This document shows positions 54,731 to 63,918 of a stretch of DNA of 64,000 nucleotides, piece after piece; within the stretch, counting starts at the first letter, position 1; each line of letters starts with the position of its first letter. The notes under the pieces were generated by a model. That model saw only the letters and a program-made list of their open reading frames with translations, was not told the origin of the DNA and ran no database searches. Both the position numbers and the translations under genes were made by a program. The DNA is from an uncultured Thermosynechococcus sp. (GTDB taxonomy: Bacteria > Cyanobacteriota > Cyanobacteriia > Thermosynechococcales > Thermosynechococcaceae): contig NZ_CALJEM010000038.1 of assembly GCF_938074695.1 (NCBI RefSeq), positions 1 through 64,000 of the forward strand, in the 5' to 3' direction.

Positions 54731-56065
54731 TTGAGCAACGATAGTCGTATCCCCAACGCCTCTCAAGATGCACCCCTTGCATCTGCTCTCCTGCTTGGTC
54801 GTTCGCTGCGCTCCCTTTGTTCCTGTCTGCCTCTCCTGAGCACTTTTGCTCTAATTCAGCCGACACAAGCCCTTGACTTGACCACTCTTGCGAGCGGTCG
54901 TGAAGCTGGTTCAAAAAACATTCCCACGAATGCCCTAACACTGCCCTCCCTATTCGGCAGTGAAACCCCAGACCCAGTTGCTGAGCTGGAAAATCTTCTA
55001 TCCAGTAACAAAACTAACTTACTCTTGGATGTGACCCAAGGGGCATGGCAGCGCACAAGCCGGGCGGAGGTGAGTTTTGCACCATTGACCCTAGACGTCC
55101 CGGCACCGACTCTCTCTGCCTTTGCTTCCTTTGAGCGTCTCAGCCAGCCTTCTGAACCCGCCTTCAAAGTGGTGGATCGTCGCGCTCGTACCGATAGCTT
55201 GGCAGATCTTGTGACTCGAGCTACTCCCTCTGTCGTTGCCTCCTTAGCCATTCATCCCCCCTTAGCTACGGGCGGGTCTTTGGAGCAAACCACAGGGGTA
55301 GTGGGAACCGAGTTAGCTGAAGGTGACACAACTCAACGCTCCCAGCGGGTGGCTTTTGTTAATTCCCAAGTGGTGTCCCCCTCTGGATCAACTGCAACCG
55401 TAACGCCGCTTTCTTTTGGTCGTGTCTCTGAGCAGCAGCGTCGCACCACCCCTGCCCCCGTTTCAGCCCAACAAGTTCCTGCCCGCTCTGCGCTGCCTCA
55501 GCCAGTGGTGGTCAGTCACCTGCAAACAACAACGGTAACTGCACCAACGCCTCCTGTCGTTCAGCCCATTACTCCGCCTGTACCTGTTCAGGTGGCACGT
55601 TCAATTGTGGCTCCACCCTTACCCAGTAATCTCGACCTGCCCCCCCTCCCTAACTCCGATCGCTTCCTCCCTAGCCTGACGACGAACTTTATCTGGCCGG
55701 CTCGTGGGGTTTTGACCTCTGGCTTTGGCCCCCGTTGGGGACGGATGCACCGAGGGATTGATATTGCTGCGCCCGTAGGCACTCCCATTTATGCTGCCGC
55801 TGCTGGGGTTGTCACCTACTCCCAATGGAACGACGGCGGCTATGGCAATCTTGTGGAAATTCGTCATGCCGATGGGGCGCTCACCCTTTATGCTCACAAC
55901 CAGCGCAATTTGGTGCGGGTAGGGCAGTACGTTGAGCAGGGTCAGCAGATTGCCGAAATGGGAAGTACTGGCCGCAGCACAGGTCCCCACGTCCACTTTG
56001 AAGTGCATCTTCCAGGGCGGGGTGCAGTGAACCCAATGCTCTTCTTGCAACGTGCCCAAGGCTAA
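54731..56065 (+). CDS. M23 family metallopeptidase (LytM-type)
   Basis: A 444-aa exported protein: signal sequence in the first 50 residues (LLSTFALIQPTQALD), a long Ser/Thr/Pro-rich middle, and a C-terminal LytM domain with the zinc ligands in HRGIDIAAPVGTP and GPHVHFEVHLPG. It should cut peptidoglycan cross-bridges or act in cell division or separation. I start at TTG 54731 because GAGGAGG lies 7 nt upstream; the track start 54650 has no site. The CobA-HemD gene begins 3 bp after the stop. Confidence 0.87.
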   Translation: MSNDSRIPNASQDAPLASALLLGRSLRSLCSCLPLLSTFALIQPTQALDLTTLASGREAGSKNIPTNALTLPSLFGSETPDPVAELENLLSSNKTNLLLDVTQGAWQRTSRAEVSFAPLTLDVPAPTLSAFASFERLSQPSEPAFKVVDRRARTDSLADLVTRATPSVVASLAIHPPLATGGSLEQTTGVVGTELAEGDTTQRSQRVAFVNSQVVSPSGSTATVTPLSFGRVSEQQRRTTPAPVSAQQVPARSALPQPVVVSHLQTTTVTAPTPPVVQPITPPVPVQVARSIVAPPLPSNLDLPPLPNSDRFLPSLTTNFIWPARGVLTSGFGPRWGRMHRGIDIAAPVGTPIYAAAAGVVTYSQWNDGGYGNLVEIRHADGALTLYAHNQRNLVRVGQYVEQGQQIAEMGSTGRSTGPHVHFEVHLPGRGAVNPMLFLQRAQG

Positions 56066-56068
56066 TCG

Positions 56069-57589
56069 TTGACAGTCTATTTTGTGGGTGCGGGGCTAGG
56101 TTCCACCCGCTATCTTACCCTCGAAGCATGGATATGCCTCCAGCAGGCAGAGGTCGTTCTCTACGACGCTCTGATCTCCCCTAGTCTGCTGGAACTCACA
56201 CCCTGTGAATGCTTGCGGGTGGCGGTGGGAAAACGTGCACGGGCTGAGGCCTTATCCCAAGCAGAAATTAACCAGCTTTTAGTGAGCTATGGCCGGCAGT
56301 ATCGGCGGGTGGTGCGCCTCAAAAGTGGCGATCCAGGGCTGTTTGGCCGCTTGCATCAGGAACTGGAGGCTGTGCTGAAAGCAGGCCTTGAGGCGGTGGT
56401 GATTCCGGGGGTGTCCTCGGCGCTGGCAGCGCCTTTACTCGCGGGTCTGTGCGTCACGGCAAAGGATGTGAGTCAGTCGGTGGCGATTCTGTCGGGTCAT
56501 GCGCCAGAAACCCTGCCTTGGTCTGCGATCGCTCAAATGGAGACGCTGATTTTTTTGATGGCCACCCGTTCCCTGCGCTCTATTGTCGAGCAATTGCTAA
56601 AGCAGGGGCGATCGCCCACTGAAGGATTGGCGATTCTGCAATGGGCAGGGCAACCGCAGCAACAGTTTTGGTTGGGCACGCTAGAGCGTTATTTAAGTAC
56701 GCCCCACTTTCCAGACATGGCACCCGCTGTCGTGGTGATTGGTGCGATCGCCCAAAAGCGCTACCCTGTGGCTAGTCTAGATCTGGCCTTCCCTGAATTT
56801 TTGAGGACTTTCCCACCATCCATGTCTCGGCTCCACGGCAAAACCATTCTCGTCACCCGCGCGGCTGGTCAAGCCAATGAGTTTACCCAACAACTCACTG
56901 CTGCCGGTGCACGGGTTTTAGAGATGCCCACACTGGAAATTGTGCCTCCCAGTTCTTGGCAACCCCTTGATCAGGCCTTGGCGCAACTGGATGCCTTTGA
57001 CTGGCTAGTGCTCACCTCCCACAATGCTGTCACCTTTTTTATGGAGCGATTGCAACACCACGGCAAGGACAGTCGCGCCCTTGCCGGCCTCAAAATTGCT
57101 GTTGTGGGTGCAAAAACCGCCCAAACCCTCAGTCGTTATGGCCTAGTGGCTGACTTTACCCCCAGTGAATTTGTTGCCGATGCCCTGGTGGCGGAATTTC
57201 CAGAACCCGTTGCGGGTTTACGTTTTCTTTTCCCCCGTGTGGAGACGGGAGGTCGCCCCCTCCTCGTGGAGAGGTTCACAGCCGCTGGCGCTGCGGTGGT
57301 TGAGGTGCCCGCCTACGATTCCCGCTGTCCCCAAGCGGCTGATCCTGAAGTATTAGCAGCGCTGCAAGCCGGCCAAGTGGATATGGTGACGTTTACCAGT
57401 TCCAAGACAGTGCAACATTTTTGCCAATTGGTCGGTGCCAAGGCAGCCGAGCTGCTGCGCAACGTTCAGATTGTCAGTATTGGGCCGCAAACATCGCAAA
57501 CTTGCTGCCAACTCTTGGGACGGGTGGACGTTGAAGCTACAGAATATACGCTTGAGGGACTTGTTCAAGCCTTATTACAGATCACTTAG
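56069..57589 (+). CDS. Uroporphyrinogen-III methyltransferase/synthase fusion (CobA-HemD)
   Basis: A 506-aa fusion. Residues 1-240 are a SAM-dependent methyltransferase (VYFVGAGLGSTRYLTLEAW, VLYDALISP, VVRLKSGDPGLFGR, VIPGVSSALAAPLLAG) that makes precorrin-2 for siroheme and B12. Residues 258-506 are HemD (KTILVTRAAGQANEFTQQL, LTSHNAVTFFMERL, FTSSKTVQHF), which closes the tetrapyrrole ring. The order is that of known bacterial fusions. The start is TTG 56069. Confidence 0.92.
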   Translation: MTVYFVGAGLGSTRYLTLEAWICLQQAEVVLYDALISPSLLELTPCECLRVAVGKRARAEALSQAEINQLLVSYGRQYRRVVRLKSGDPGLFGRLHQELEAVLKAGLEAVVIPGVSSALAAPLLAGLCVTAKDVSQSVAILSGHAPETLPWSAIAQMETLIFLMATRSLRSIVEQLLKQGRSPTEGLAILQWAGQPQQQFWLGTLERYLSTPHFPDMAPAVVVIGAIAQKRYPVASLDLAFPEFLRTFPPSMSRLHGKTILVTRAAGQANEFTQQLTAAGARVLEMPTLEIVPPSSWQPLDQALAQLDAFDWLVLTSHNAVTFFMERLQHHGKDSRALAGLKIAVVGAKTAQTLSRYGLVADFTPSEFVADALVAEFPEPVAGLRFLFPRVETGGRPLLVERFTAAGAAVVEVPAYDSRCPQAADPEVLAALQAGQVDMVTFTSSKTVQHFCQLVGAKAAELLRNVQIVSIGPQTSQTCCQLLGRVDVEATEYTLEGLVQALLQIT

Positions 57590-57652
57590 GGCTTTGGGTA
57601 CACCAAATCCATTAGTCTGAAAAAAGGACTGTTTTAAGGCAACTGTGGAGTC

Positions 57653-58243
57653 ATGACGCACGCAACCGATGTGGTGACCCTTGGCCGTTGGATGGCGGCG
57701 GATTTTAGTAACCAAGCCCAAGCCTTTGAGAATCCCCCCTTTTACGCCCATATTCGAGTGTGTATGCGCCCCCTCCCCACCGGTCTTTTGGAGGGTATTG
57801 CCCTGTATGTGGAACAGGCCTATGACTATCTTCTGGGGGTTCCTTACCGCACACGGGTTTTAGAACTGGTGCCCGCCACCGATCACATTGTGATTAAAAA
57901 TTACGTCGTCAAGGATGAACAACGCTTCTTTGGGGCGGCTCGCGATCGCCGGCGGCTTCAAGCCATGACGGCTGATGATCTTGAACCCCTTTGCGGCTGT
58001 AACATGCTCACTTACTGGACGGGTCACAGCTTTCGGGGTGAAGTAGAGCCGGGTAAAGCCTGCAAAGTGGTGCGCAAAGGACGAGAAACCTATCTCGATA
58101 GCACCTTTGAAATTGATGGCGATCGCTTCATTAGCCACGATCGCGGGCGGGATCCAGAGACCGATGAACAGGTTTGGGGATCTGTGGCTGGCCCCTTTTA
58201 CTTTGTCCGCTGGCAGAGCTTTGCCGATGAAATTATTGCCTAA
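57653..58243 (+). CDS. cpcT: Phycobiliprotein lyase CpcT (CpeT/CpcT family)
   Basis: CpcT attaches phycocyanobilin to Cys-153 of the phycocyanin beta subunit. The 196-aa product has the family features [49 protein letters not shown] and the C-terminal [20 protein letters not shown]. Length is as expected. It stands apart from any phycobilisome genes in this window. Shares a CTAA stop with lgt. Confidence 0.92.
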   Translation: MTHATDVVTLGRWMAADFSNQAQAFENPPFYAHIRVCMRPLPTGLLEGIALYVEQAYDYLLGVPYRTRVLELVPATDHIVIKNYVVKDEQRFFGAARDRRRLQAMTADDLEPLCGCNMLTYWTGHSFRGEVEPGKACKVVRKGRETYLDSTFEIDGDRFISHDRGRDPETDEQVWGSVAGPFYFVRWQSFADEIIA

Positions 58244-59046
58244 GCCGTTTGCCAATCGGGCAGGGGCTTTCCTTGGTAATAGAGGCGAAAGAGTCCCCAA
58301 CTGCCGAGGGCGATCGCCACTAAGCTAACCACTTGGGCAACTCGCAGAGATCCTAACATGAGACTATCCATGCGCAGCCCCTCAATCCAAAAGCGACCTA
58401 CACTGTAGGCGATGGCATAGACCATGAGGAGCGTTCCCGGCTTTTGATAGCGGGGGTGCCGAAAAAGCCACAGCAGGAGAACAAAAACGCCCAGGTTCCA
58501 GAGGGACTCATAGAGAAACGTGGGGTGGTAGTAGGCTTCGTTGATCAGGGCTGGGGGACGCTGCGACACGGGAATGTAGAGCTTCCACGGTAGATCGGTG
58601 GGGGCGCCAAAGGCTTCAGAGTTAAAGAAATTCCCCCAGCGACCAATGGCCTGTCCCAGAATTAAGGAAGGGGCAACAACATCCGCCACCTGCCAAAAGG
58701 AAAGCCGCTGCACATAGGTGAAGATGGCCATGGCAAGCAGACCGCCTAGGATGGCCCCGTGAATAGCAATACCTCCTTTCCAAATTTGAACCACTTGATC
58801 TAGGTGTTTTTGGTAAAAGTCCCAGTGAAAGGCAACGTAATAGAGCCGAGCGGCGGGAATTGCCGCCACCACTAACCAAATTGCAAGATCTGCAATCAGA
58901 TCGGGATCGATCTGCCGCTGGCGTGCCAGGCGTTGACTCAGCCAAATGCCAACAAAGACAGCAAGGGCAATCAGTAGCCCATACCAGCGCAGGGTGATAA
59001 ACCCCAGCTCAAGGGTGGCTCCAGGGGATTGGAAGGTGGCAATCAT
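58240..59046 (-). CDS. lgt: Prolipoprotein diacylglyceryl transferase
   Basis: Lgt adds diacylglycerol to the lipobox Cys of prelipoproteins. The 268-aa membrane protein has [28 protein letters not shown], the signature [32 protein letters not shown], and the C-terminal [13 protein letters not shown]. Complete, about seven membrane segments. Lies 14 bp after rplT. Confidence 0.96.
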   Translation of the reverse strand: MIATFQSPGATLELGFITLRWYGLLIALAVFVGIWLSQRLARQRQIDPDLIADLAIWLVVAAIPAARLYYVAFHWDFYQKHLDQVVQIWKGGIAIHGAILGGLLAMAIFTYVQRLSFWQVADVVAPSLILGQAIGRWGNFFNSEAFGAPTDLPWKLYIPVSQRPPALINEAYYHPTFLYESLWNLGVFVLLLWLFRHPRYQKPGTLLMVYAIAYSVGRFWIEGLRMDSLMLGSLRVAQVVSLVAIALGSWGLFRLYYQGKPLPDWQTA

Positions 59047-59060
59047 GCCTAAAACAGCTT

Positions 59061-59411
59061 CTAAACGGCACGCGCTGTTTGAACGACCGTGGCAAAGGCG
59101 TCAGCATCCAGCACGGCAAGTTGAGCCAGCATTTTGCGATTCAGTTGAATCTCGGCTTTCTTCAGGGCACCCATCAGTTGACTGTAGCTCATGCCGTGTT
59201 GACGGGCAGCCGCGTTAATCCGTGCAATCCAGAGCCGCCGAAAGTCCCGTTTGCGCCGCCGCCGATCGCGATAGGCATTGCACAGGGCTTTCATGACTAC
59301 TTGATTGGCGGTGCGGAAGAGCTTGGAGTGCCCCGCTCGATAGCCTTTGGCCAGCTTGAGAATTTTTTTGCGCCGTTTACGGGCAACGTTACCCCGTTTA
59401 ACCCTTGCCAT
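59061..59411 (-). CDS. rplT: 50S ribosomal protein L20
   Basis: A 116-aa highly basic protein: [44 protein letters not shown], and the C-terminal [19 protein letters not shown]20 binds 23S rRNA early in 50S assembly. It follows rpmI by 57 bp; infC, the usual first gene, is not here. Confidence 0.97.
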   Translation of the reverse strand: MARVKRGNVARKRRKKILKLAKGYRAGHSKLFRTANQVVMKALCNAYRDRRRRKRDFRRLWIARINAAARQHGMSYSQLMGALKKAEIQLNRKMLAQLAVLDADAFATVVQTARAV

Positions 59412-59468
59412 CGTTCACCTTCACTTTATGAGCAACTGCAACTCTACCAAATCTACAAAATTAGCACC

Positions 59469-59666
59469 CTATGCGTAGGGCAGCATAAGGGAGACTCGCT
59501 TAAAATCCCGTGGATCGACAAGAGCTTTGTGAGACAAGCGATTCTTGCGATCGCTGGACTTGTGTTCGAGGAGGTGATTTTTGTTGGCCTTACGGCGGAC
59601 AAACTTACCGCTGCCCGTCGTCCGAAAACGTTTGGCAGCAGCACGACGTGTTTTTAGCTTTGGCAT
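59469..59666 (-). CDS. rpmI: 50S ribosomal protein L35
   Basis: A 65-aa basic protein: [40 protein letters not shown] and the C-terminal VSLMLPYA. Typical L35 size and ends. It starts the rpmI-rplT-lgt leftward unit and is divergent from the next gene. Confidence 0.97.
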   Translation of the reverse strand: MPKLKTRRAAAKRFRTTGSGKFVRRKANKNHLLEHKSSDRKNRLSHKALVDPRDFKRVSLMLPYA

Positions 59667-59731
59667 AGCTTTGCCCTGTTTTAGACACAGCTTACTAGTG
59701 TACTATTTTGAAGAGAGTCTTGACAAGCGGC

Positions 59732-60130
59732 ATGGAACTAGAGTTCATTCCCGTTGAAGAGTTTTATTTTGCCCTAACTTTGGCCATGCGCACCTTGGAA
59801 GATTTGGGAGATGCGGCATTGGTAGAGCAGGTGCGATCGCGCTTGGCAGAGCGATTTGGTCAAGCCTCCACCGTTGCTGCCGCCAAGCAAAACACCTTTA
59901 ATTATGTCTTTCGGGTCAAGGGAGTGGACAATAGCCCCGCACCCCAGCTCATACTTTCAATTGCCGATTGGCAGGGAAAAATCCGTCTTAGCAGTGACTA
60001 TGGCTGGACATTGGATGCCCAGCGCAAAACAGTCCGCACCGCAAAATTTAGCGATCGCCCCCAATTTTGCCAACAGGTGAGAGCCTACTTAGCCCAGTGG
60101 CTGGAACTGCCGGAATTTCTTGAGGCCTAA
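59732..60130 (+). CDS. Hypothetical protein
   Basis: A 132-aa soluble protein starting at ATG 59732 (the track adds eight residues from a TTG). It has an acidic N-terminus (LEFIPVEEFYFALTLAMRTL) and a C-terminal helical end (FCQQVRAYLAQWLELPEFLE). I do not recognise a family. Its TAA directly abuts the ATG of the PSII S4 gene, so the two are probably cotranslated. Confidence 0.65.
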   Translation: MELEFIPVEEFYFALTLAMRTLEDLGDAALVEQVRSRLAERFGQASTVAAAKQNTFNYVFRVKGVDNSPAPQLILSIADWQGKIRLSSDYGWTLDAQRKTVRTAKFSDRPQFCQQVRAYLAQWLELPEFLEA

Positions 60131-60862
60131 ATGTTTGATCTAGGGACAGCCCTTGATAGAGCCATTAAAACTTGGTCAGTGGTGCATACGCCCTTTTTGT
60201 CCCCAGATCGCTTGGTGCAGGCACTAAGCACCCTTGAGCAGCGGGTAGACGTCCATGCTCTAGCCTGGGGGGGCTACCCTCAAGCAGAACGCAGTCGGCT
60301 GGCGATCGCTCCCCGTGAACTCAATCTTGAGGAGCAGCGGCCTCCCCTTGCCTTGGTGCGAATCACAGGCAACTTTCTTTTTGATCCCGCCACCTACACC
60401 GATTTTGAGCAGGCGATCGCCACCGCTGGCCTCGATGAAGGCGACTATGGGGATGTCATTCTCCTGGGGGAGCGAGGAGCACAGGTAATTCTCATCCCCG
60501 AGAAAGTCCCTACTTTACAACAAGGGCTAAAGCAAGTGCGAAGTGTACCCGTCACCGCTGAATCCTGCCCCTGGTCAGAGCTGGCCGTTGCTCCACTTCA
60601 AGTAAAATCCCTCAGTACGGTAGAAGCCTCACTGCGCTTGGATGCCGTTGCCTCTGCTGGCTTTGGTGTCTCCCGCAGTAAAATGAGCGAGTGGATTAGC
60701 CAGGGACTGGTGCGGGTCAATTGGCAAATTGTGCAGCAACCGCGTCATCTTCTTAAAGTGAATGATCTTATTGCCATTCGTGGCAAGGGGCGATTGCGGA
60801 TTCAAGACATTCAAATCACAAAAAAAGAACGCTACCGTATCCAGATGGAGCGCATTCGTTAA
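60131..60862 (+). CDS. Photosystem II S4 domain protein
   Basis: A 243-aa protein with a YlmH-like N-terminal region and a C-terminal S4 RNA-binding domain (LRLDAVASAGFGVSRSKMSEWISQGLVRVNW). This is the cyanobacterial/plant form annotated as photosystem II S4 protein (TIGR03069). It is a predicted RNA binder; YlmH homologues act in ribosome rescue, so a translation role is also possible. The ydcF-like gene starts 4 bp later. Confidence 0.85.
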   Translation: MFDLGTALDRAIKTWSVVHTPFLSPDRLVQALSTLEQRVDVHALAWGGYPQAERSRLAIAPRELNLEEQRPPLALVRITGNFLFDPATYTDFEQAIATAGLDEGDYGDVILLGERGAQVILIPEKVPTLQQGLKQVRSVPVTAESCPWSELAVAPLQVKSLSTVEASLRLDAVASAGFGVSRSKMSEWISQGLVRVNWQIVQQPRHLLKVNDLIAIRGKGRLRIQDIQITKKERYRIQMERIR

Positions 60863-60866
60863 AGCC

Positions 60867-61658
60867 ATGGATCTGCTGCTGTCGAAACTGCTGCCGCCAC
60901 TGCTGTATCCATTGTCCCTAGCCTGTTGGGCATTGATTTTTGCCGTTGTGCGCTTCTGGCGTGCCCCCAAACAGGCGGCGATCGCCCTTGCGATTGCCCT
61001 GAGTTTACTGCTTCTCAGTGGCAATGACTACGTCACTGTGGCACTTCTGCGCTCTTTGGAAGAGCAATACTTGCCGCCACAGCCCATCCCTCAAGGAGCA
61101 GCGATTGTTGTGTTAGGCGGCGGCATTGTACCGCAACAGGAACCCCGTCCTTGGGTAGAGATCAAAGAAGGGGGCGATCGCCTTCTCTACGGCATCCACC
61201 TCTTTCGGCAGGGCTATGCCCCCTACCTAATCCTCAGTGGCGGTCGCATTCCTTGGCTAGGGGAAATATCCCAGCGCTCAGAAGCAGCAGATATGGCGGA
61301 GATTGCCCAAACCTGTGGCATTCCCAAGGAGAACATTTTGTTAGACACAACCTCCTTGAATACCTATGAAAACGCGCGCAACGTCAAAGCACTGATTGCA
61401 GCCCATCAGATTCAAGGAGACCTACTCCTAGTAACTTCGGCCTACCATATGCCGCGGGCTGCCGCCATTTTTCGACACCTGGGACTAAAGGTCATTCCTG
61501 TGCCCACCGACTATCGCTGGCCCTCCGTTGCCCATTCTTTCACTTGGCAAAATGTACTTTTAAGCCTCATTCCCACTGCATCTAATATCCAACTTACAAC
61601 GGATGTCCTGCGGGAATATCAAGGACTCCTCATCTACAGGTTGCGGGGTTGGCTTTAG
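60867..61658 (+). CDS. YdcF/ElyC family protein (DUF218)
   Basis: A 263-aa protein with two N-terminal membrane helices and a DUF218 domain: GAAIVVLGGGIV, GGDRLLYGIHLFRQGYAPYLILSGGR, TSLNTYENARNVKAL and VTSAYHMPRAAAIF. ElyC of E. coli affects lipid-carrier use in envelope synthesis; SanA is related. Start ATG 60867; the track ORF runs into the previous gene. Overlaps the alpha/beta-hydrolase-like gene by 4 bp. Confidence 0.88.
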   Translation: MDLLLSKLLPPLLYPLSLACWALIFAVVRFWRAPKQAAIALAIALSLLLLSGNDYVTVALLRSLEEQYLPPQPIPQGAAIVVLGGGIVPQQEPRPWVEIKEGGDRLLYGIHLFRQGYAPYLILSGGRIPWLGEISQRSEAADMAEIAQTCGIPKENILLDTTSLNTYENARNVKALIAAHQIQGDLLLVTSAYHMPRAAAIFRHLGLKVIPVPTDYRWPSVAHSFTWQNVLLSLIPTASNIQLTTDVLREYQGLLIYRLRGWL

Positions 61659-62542
61659 AGACTGTGTGCTATTAAAAATTGCTGACAGACATCAACAAAC
61701 TCAGCCGTAGATTCGTAGGGGAGGACATTGCGCCCTGGAATAATCACCCCCACTGCATTGGGCAAGAGTTCCGTGTAAAAGGCCAGCCGCTCTTGGGGAG
61801 ACTCAGCCGTTCCTTGGCGACTGATACTAGAGGCTTGATCGCCCATTACCACCAGCACCGGCTGAGCAATGGTTTGGAGGATAGGGCGGTAATCCCGTCG
61901 CCAAAAACCTGCAAGGAAGGAATACACAGCATGGCGAGTGTTTAAGTTGGCAGCGCCTTGAGTGAGCATTTCCAACCACTGCCGATCCACTGCTTGCGGT
62001 TTGGCAAAGAGTTGCTTGACAGAAAATCGCCGCAGAAACCTCTCTTGGCGCGCGTATTGATAGAATGCCCATCCTAGGGGCGAATCAAAAAGACGCCAAC
62101 GCAGCCGTTGCCAAAGGACACGGGTATTCTGCGAAATCAAGCTTCCCGTGGGCGGGCCACTGAGAATTAACGCCCTTACCCTTTGGGGAGCAAGGCGCAC
62201 TAATTCCAAAGCCACCGGCAACACAGCCCCTTGAACCACCAGTACCACCCCCTGAGCTATTTCAGATTCGATGAAAAACCGTAACTGTGCTGCCCAATCT
62301 TCGGGATAATAAGCTAAATGGGGCAAGCTGCTCCGGCCACATCCCAGCAAGTCTGGGATATAGAATGAGCAATTTTGCGCCAAGGTCTGCCAATGGCCAA
62401 CACAGCGATCCCAAAACAAACCCGACAAACCAACGCCCACAGGATGAATGAACAGAAGCGGGGTTTCTCCACCTGCACCGGCAAGCCAATAATGACAGGT
62501 CAGTCCCTGCCACTCATAGGTTTTCGCCAGCAATTGCTGCAT
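61655..62542 (-). CDS. Alpha/beta-hydrolase fold protein lacking a visible catalytic triad
   Basis: A 295-aa protein with the fold's hallmarks: LLFIHPVGVGLSGLFWDRCV (oxyanion loop region), FYIPDLLGCGRSSLP and a lid domain. The nucleophile elbow, normally GxSxG, reads VVQGAVLP, so the Ser is replaced by Gly. The final His motif (usually GH near the C-terminus) reads PGRNVLPYES. It may be a non-catalytic or altered-chemistry member. Intact reading frame, so not a plain pseudogene. Confidence 0.8.
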   Translation of the reverse strand: MQQLLAKTYEWQGLTCHYWLAGAGGETPLLFIHPVGVGLSGLFWDRCVGHWQTLAQNCSFYIPDLLGCGRSSLPHLAYYPEDWAAQLRFFIESEIAQGVVLVVQGAVLPVALELVRLAPQRVRALILSGPPTGSLISQNTRVLWQRLRWRLFDSPLGWAFYQYARQERFLRRFSVKQLFAKPQAVDRQWLEMLTQGAANLNTRHAVYSFLAGFWRRDYRPILQTIAQPVLVVMGDQASSISRQGTAESPQERLAFYTELLPNAVGVIIPGRNVLPYESTAEFVDVCQQFLIAHSL

Positions 62543-62639
62543 TACTGTTACTCCTCATCGCTCAGGTGGTCTTCAAGGGTACACTGCTCATGGGAGAGTC
62601 ACTCTTGAAATATCTCTGATTTCTGACTTTTAGTAGCGT

Positions 62640-62669
62640 CTTTAACCAAATCTTTGCCTTCTCTTAACC
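62640..62669 (+). promoter_or_regulatory. Pho-box-like triple repeat upstream of pstS
   Basis: Three 8-bp repeats begin at 62640 (CTTTAACC), 62651 (TCTTTGCC) and 62662 (TCTTAACC), separated by 3-bp spacers, giving an exact 11-bp period. This matches the layout and the YTTAACCW-like sequence reported for the PhoB/SphR box of cyanobacteria. A possible -10 (TATTGT) lies at 62691-62696. It points to phosphate-starvation control of pstS. Confidence 0.7.
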
Positions 62670-62802
62670 TCAGTTCTCTGAAAGCTTGTTTATTGTAGGT
62701 GGAGGGTGGTTCTGTCGGTTTGCCCTTACTCTTTTCCCTTGCAACCGTCCCACCGTTGATGTCCATAGCATTTGCAAAACGTTGTTTACTCCGCTAGGAA
62801 AC

Positions 62803-63819
62803 ATGACTATGTCTACTTCAGCCAAGAACGTTACCCGACTAGGAGTGATCGCTGCCATTGCAGCCATCTCCAGCACTGTAATTCCTGCTGCTTTTTCTCA
62901 ACAAAGTGCACCGGTTGTTCGGATTGATGGCTCCAGCACCGTTTATCCTGTAACTGAAGTGGCCGCCGAACAATTTCAAAAGCAACAGGGAGGTAAAATT
63001 CGCGTCACTGTCGGGATTTCAGGGACAGGCGGTGGCTTTAAGAAGTTCTGCCGCGGTGAAACCGACATTTCCAACGCCTCCCGCCCGATTCTGGCCAAGG
63101 AAATGGAAGAGTGTAAGAAAAACAACATTCAGTACATCGAGTTGCCTGTTGCCTATGACGCCCTGACCGTGGTGGTCAACCCCCAGAATACTTGGACCAA
63201 ATCCCTCACTGTTGCCGAGCTAAAGAAAGTATGGGAGCCTGATTCCAAGATCAATAACTGGAACCAAATTCGGAGTGAATTTCCCAACTTACCCTTAAAA
63301 CTTTTTGGCGCAGGTGCAGACTCCGGTACATTTGACTACTTTACAGAGGCCATTGTCGGTAAGGCCAAAGCCAGCCGTAAAGACTACACCGCCAGTGAGG
63401 ATGACAACGTCCTAGTACAGGGGGTTAGCCGTGAGCGCGGTGCGCTTGGCTACTTTGGCTATGCCTACTACGCAGAGAACAAAAACAAACTTAAAGCAGT
63501 GGCGATTGATAACGGCCGAGGCCCCGTTATGCCCTCGGAGAAAACTGTGCTTGATGGGACCTACCAACCGCTGTCGCGCCCAATCTTTATCTATGTCAAC
63601 GCCAACTCTGCGAAGCGGCCAGAAGTACGGCAATTTGTTAGCTACTACCTCAGCAATGGCCCGGCAATCGTTAAAAAATCGAAATATGTGCCCCTGCCCA
63701 GCAGTGCCTACAAAGCAATCTTGGCCAGGTTTAACAAAAACCAAGTGGGTACTGCCTTTGGTGGCAAAGAAGCCATTGGTCTGAAGCTGGATGACTTACT
63801 GAAGCGCAGTATTCAGTAA
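62803..63819 (+). CDS. pstS: Phosphate ABC transporter substrate-binding protein
   Basis: A 338-aa periplasmic phosphate-binding protein: signal peptide (residues 1-31, ending AAFSQQ), then phosphate-site motifs [36 protein letters not shown] and [14 protein letters not shown]. The start ATG 62803 has AGGAA just upstream; the track start is 39 codons earlier. It could equally be named SphX. A start-like pstC sequence follows, confirming a pst operon. Confidence 0.94.
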   Translation: MTMSTSAKNVTRLGVIAAIAAISSTVIPAAFSQQSAPVVRIDGSSTVYPVTEVAAEQFQKQQGGKIRVTVGISGTGGGFKKFCRGETDISNASRPILAKEMEECKKNNIQYIELPVAYDALTVVVNPQNTWTKSLTVAELKKVWEPDSKINNWNQIRSEFPNLPLKLFGAGADSGTFDYFTEAIVGKAKASRKDYTASEDDNVLVQGVSRERGALGYFGYAYYAENKNKLKAVAIDNGRGPVMPSEKTVLDGTYQPLSRPIFIYVNANSAKRPEVRQFVSYYLSNGPAIVKKSKYVPLPSSAYKAILARFNKNQVGTAFGGKEAIGLKLDDLLKRSIQ

Positions 63820-63842
63820 GAGCGCAAGGTTTCGCTATGCCG

Positions 63843-63884
63843 AACAGGGTGTTCGGTCAAGTAGCGGCGAGCACCCTGTTTTCT
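63843..63884 (+). terminator. Attenuator-like hairpin between pstS and pstC
   Basis: AACAGGGTG (63843-63851) pairs with CACCCTGTT (63872-63880), a perfect 9-bp stem, followed by TTCT. It lies 23 bp after the pstS stop. It would let pstS mRNA exceed the downstream membrane-component mRNA, as is common in binding-protein operons. Confidence 0.55.
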
Positions 63885-63918
63885 AGTTATCCAAAAGAGT
63901 TAGTTTGGAACAGCCTGT

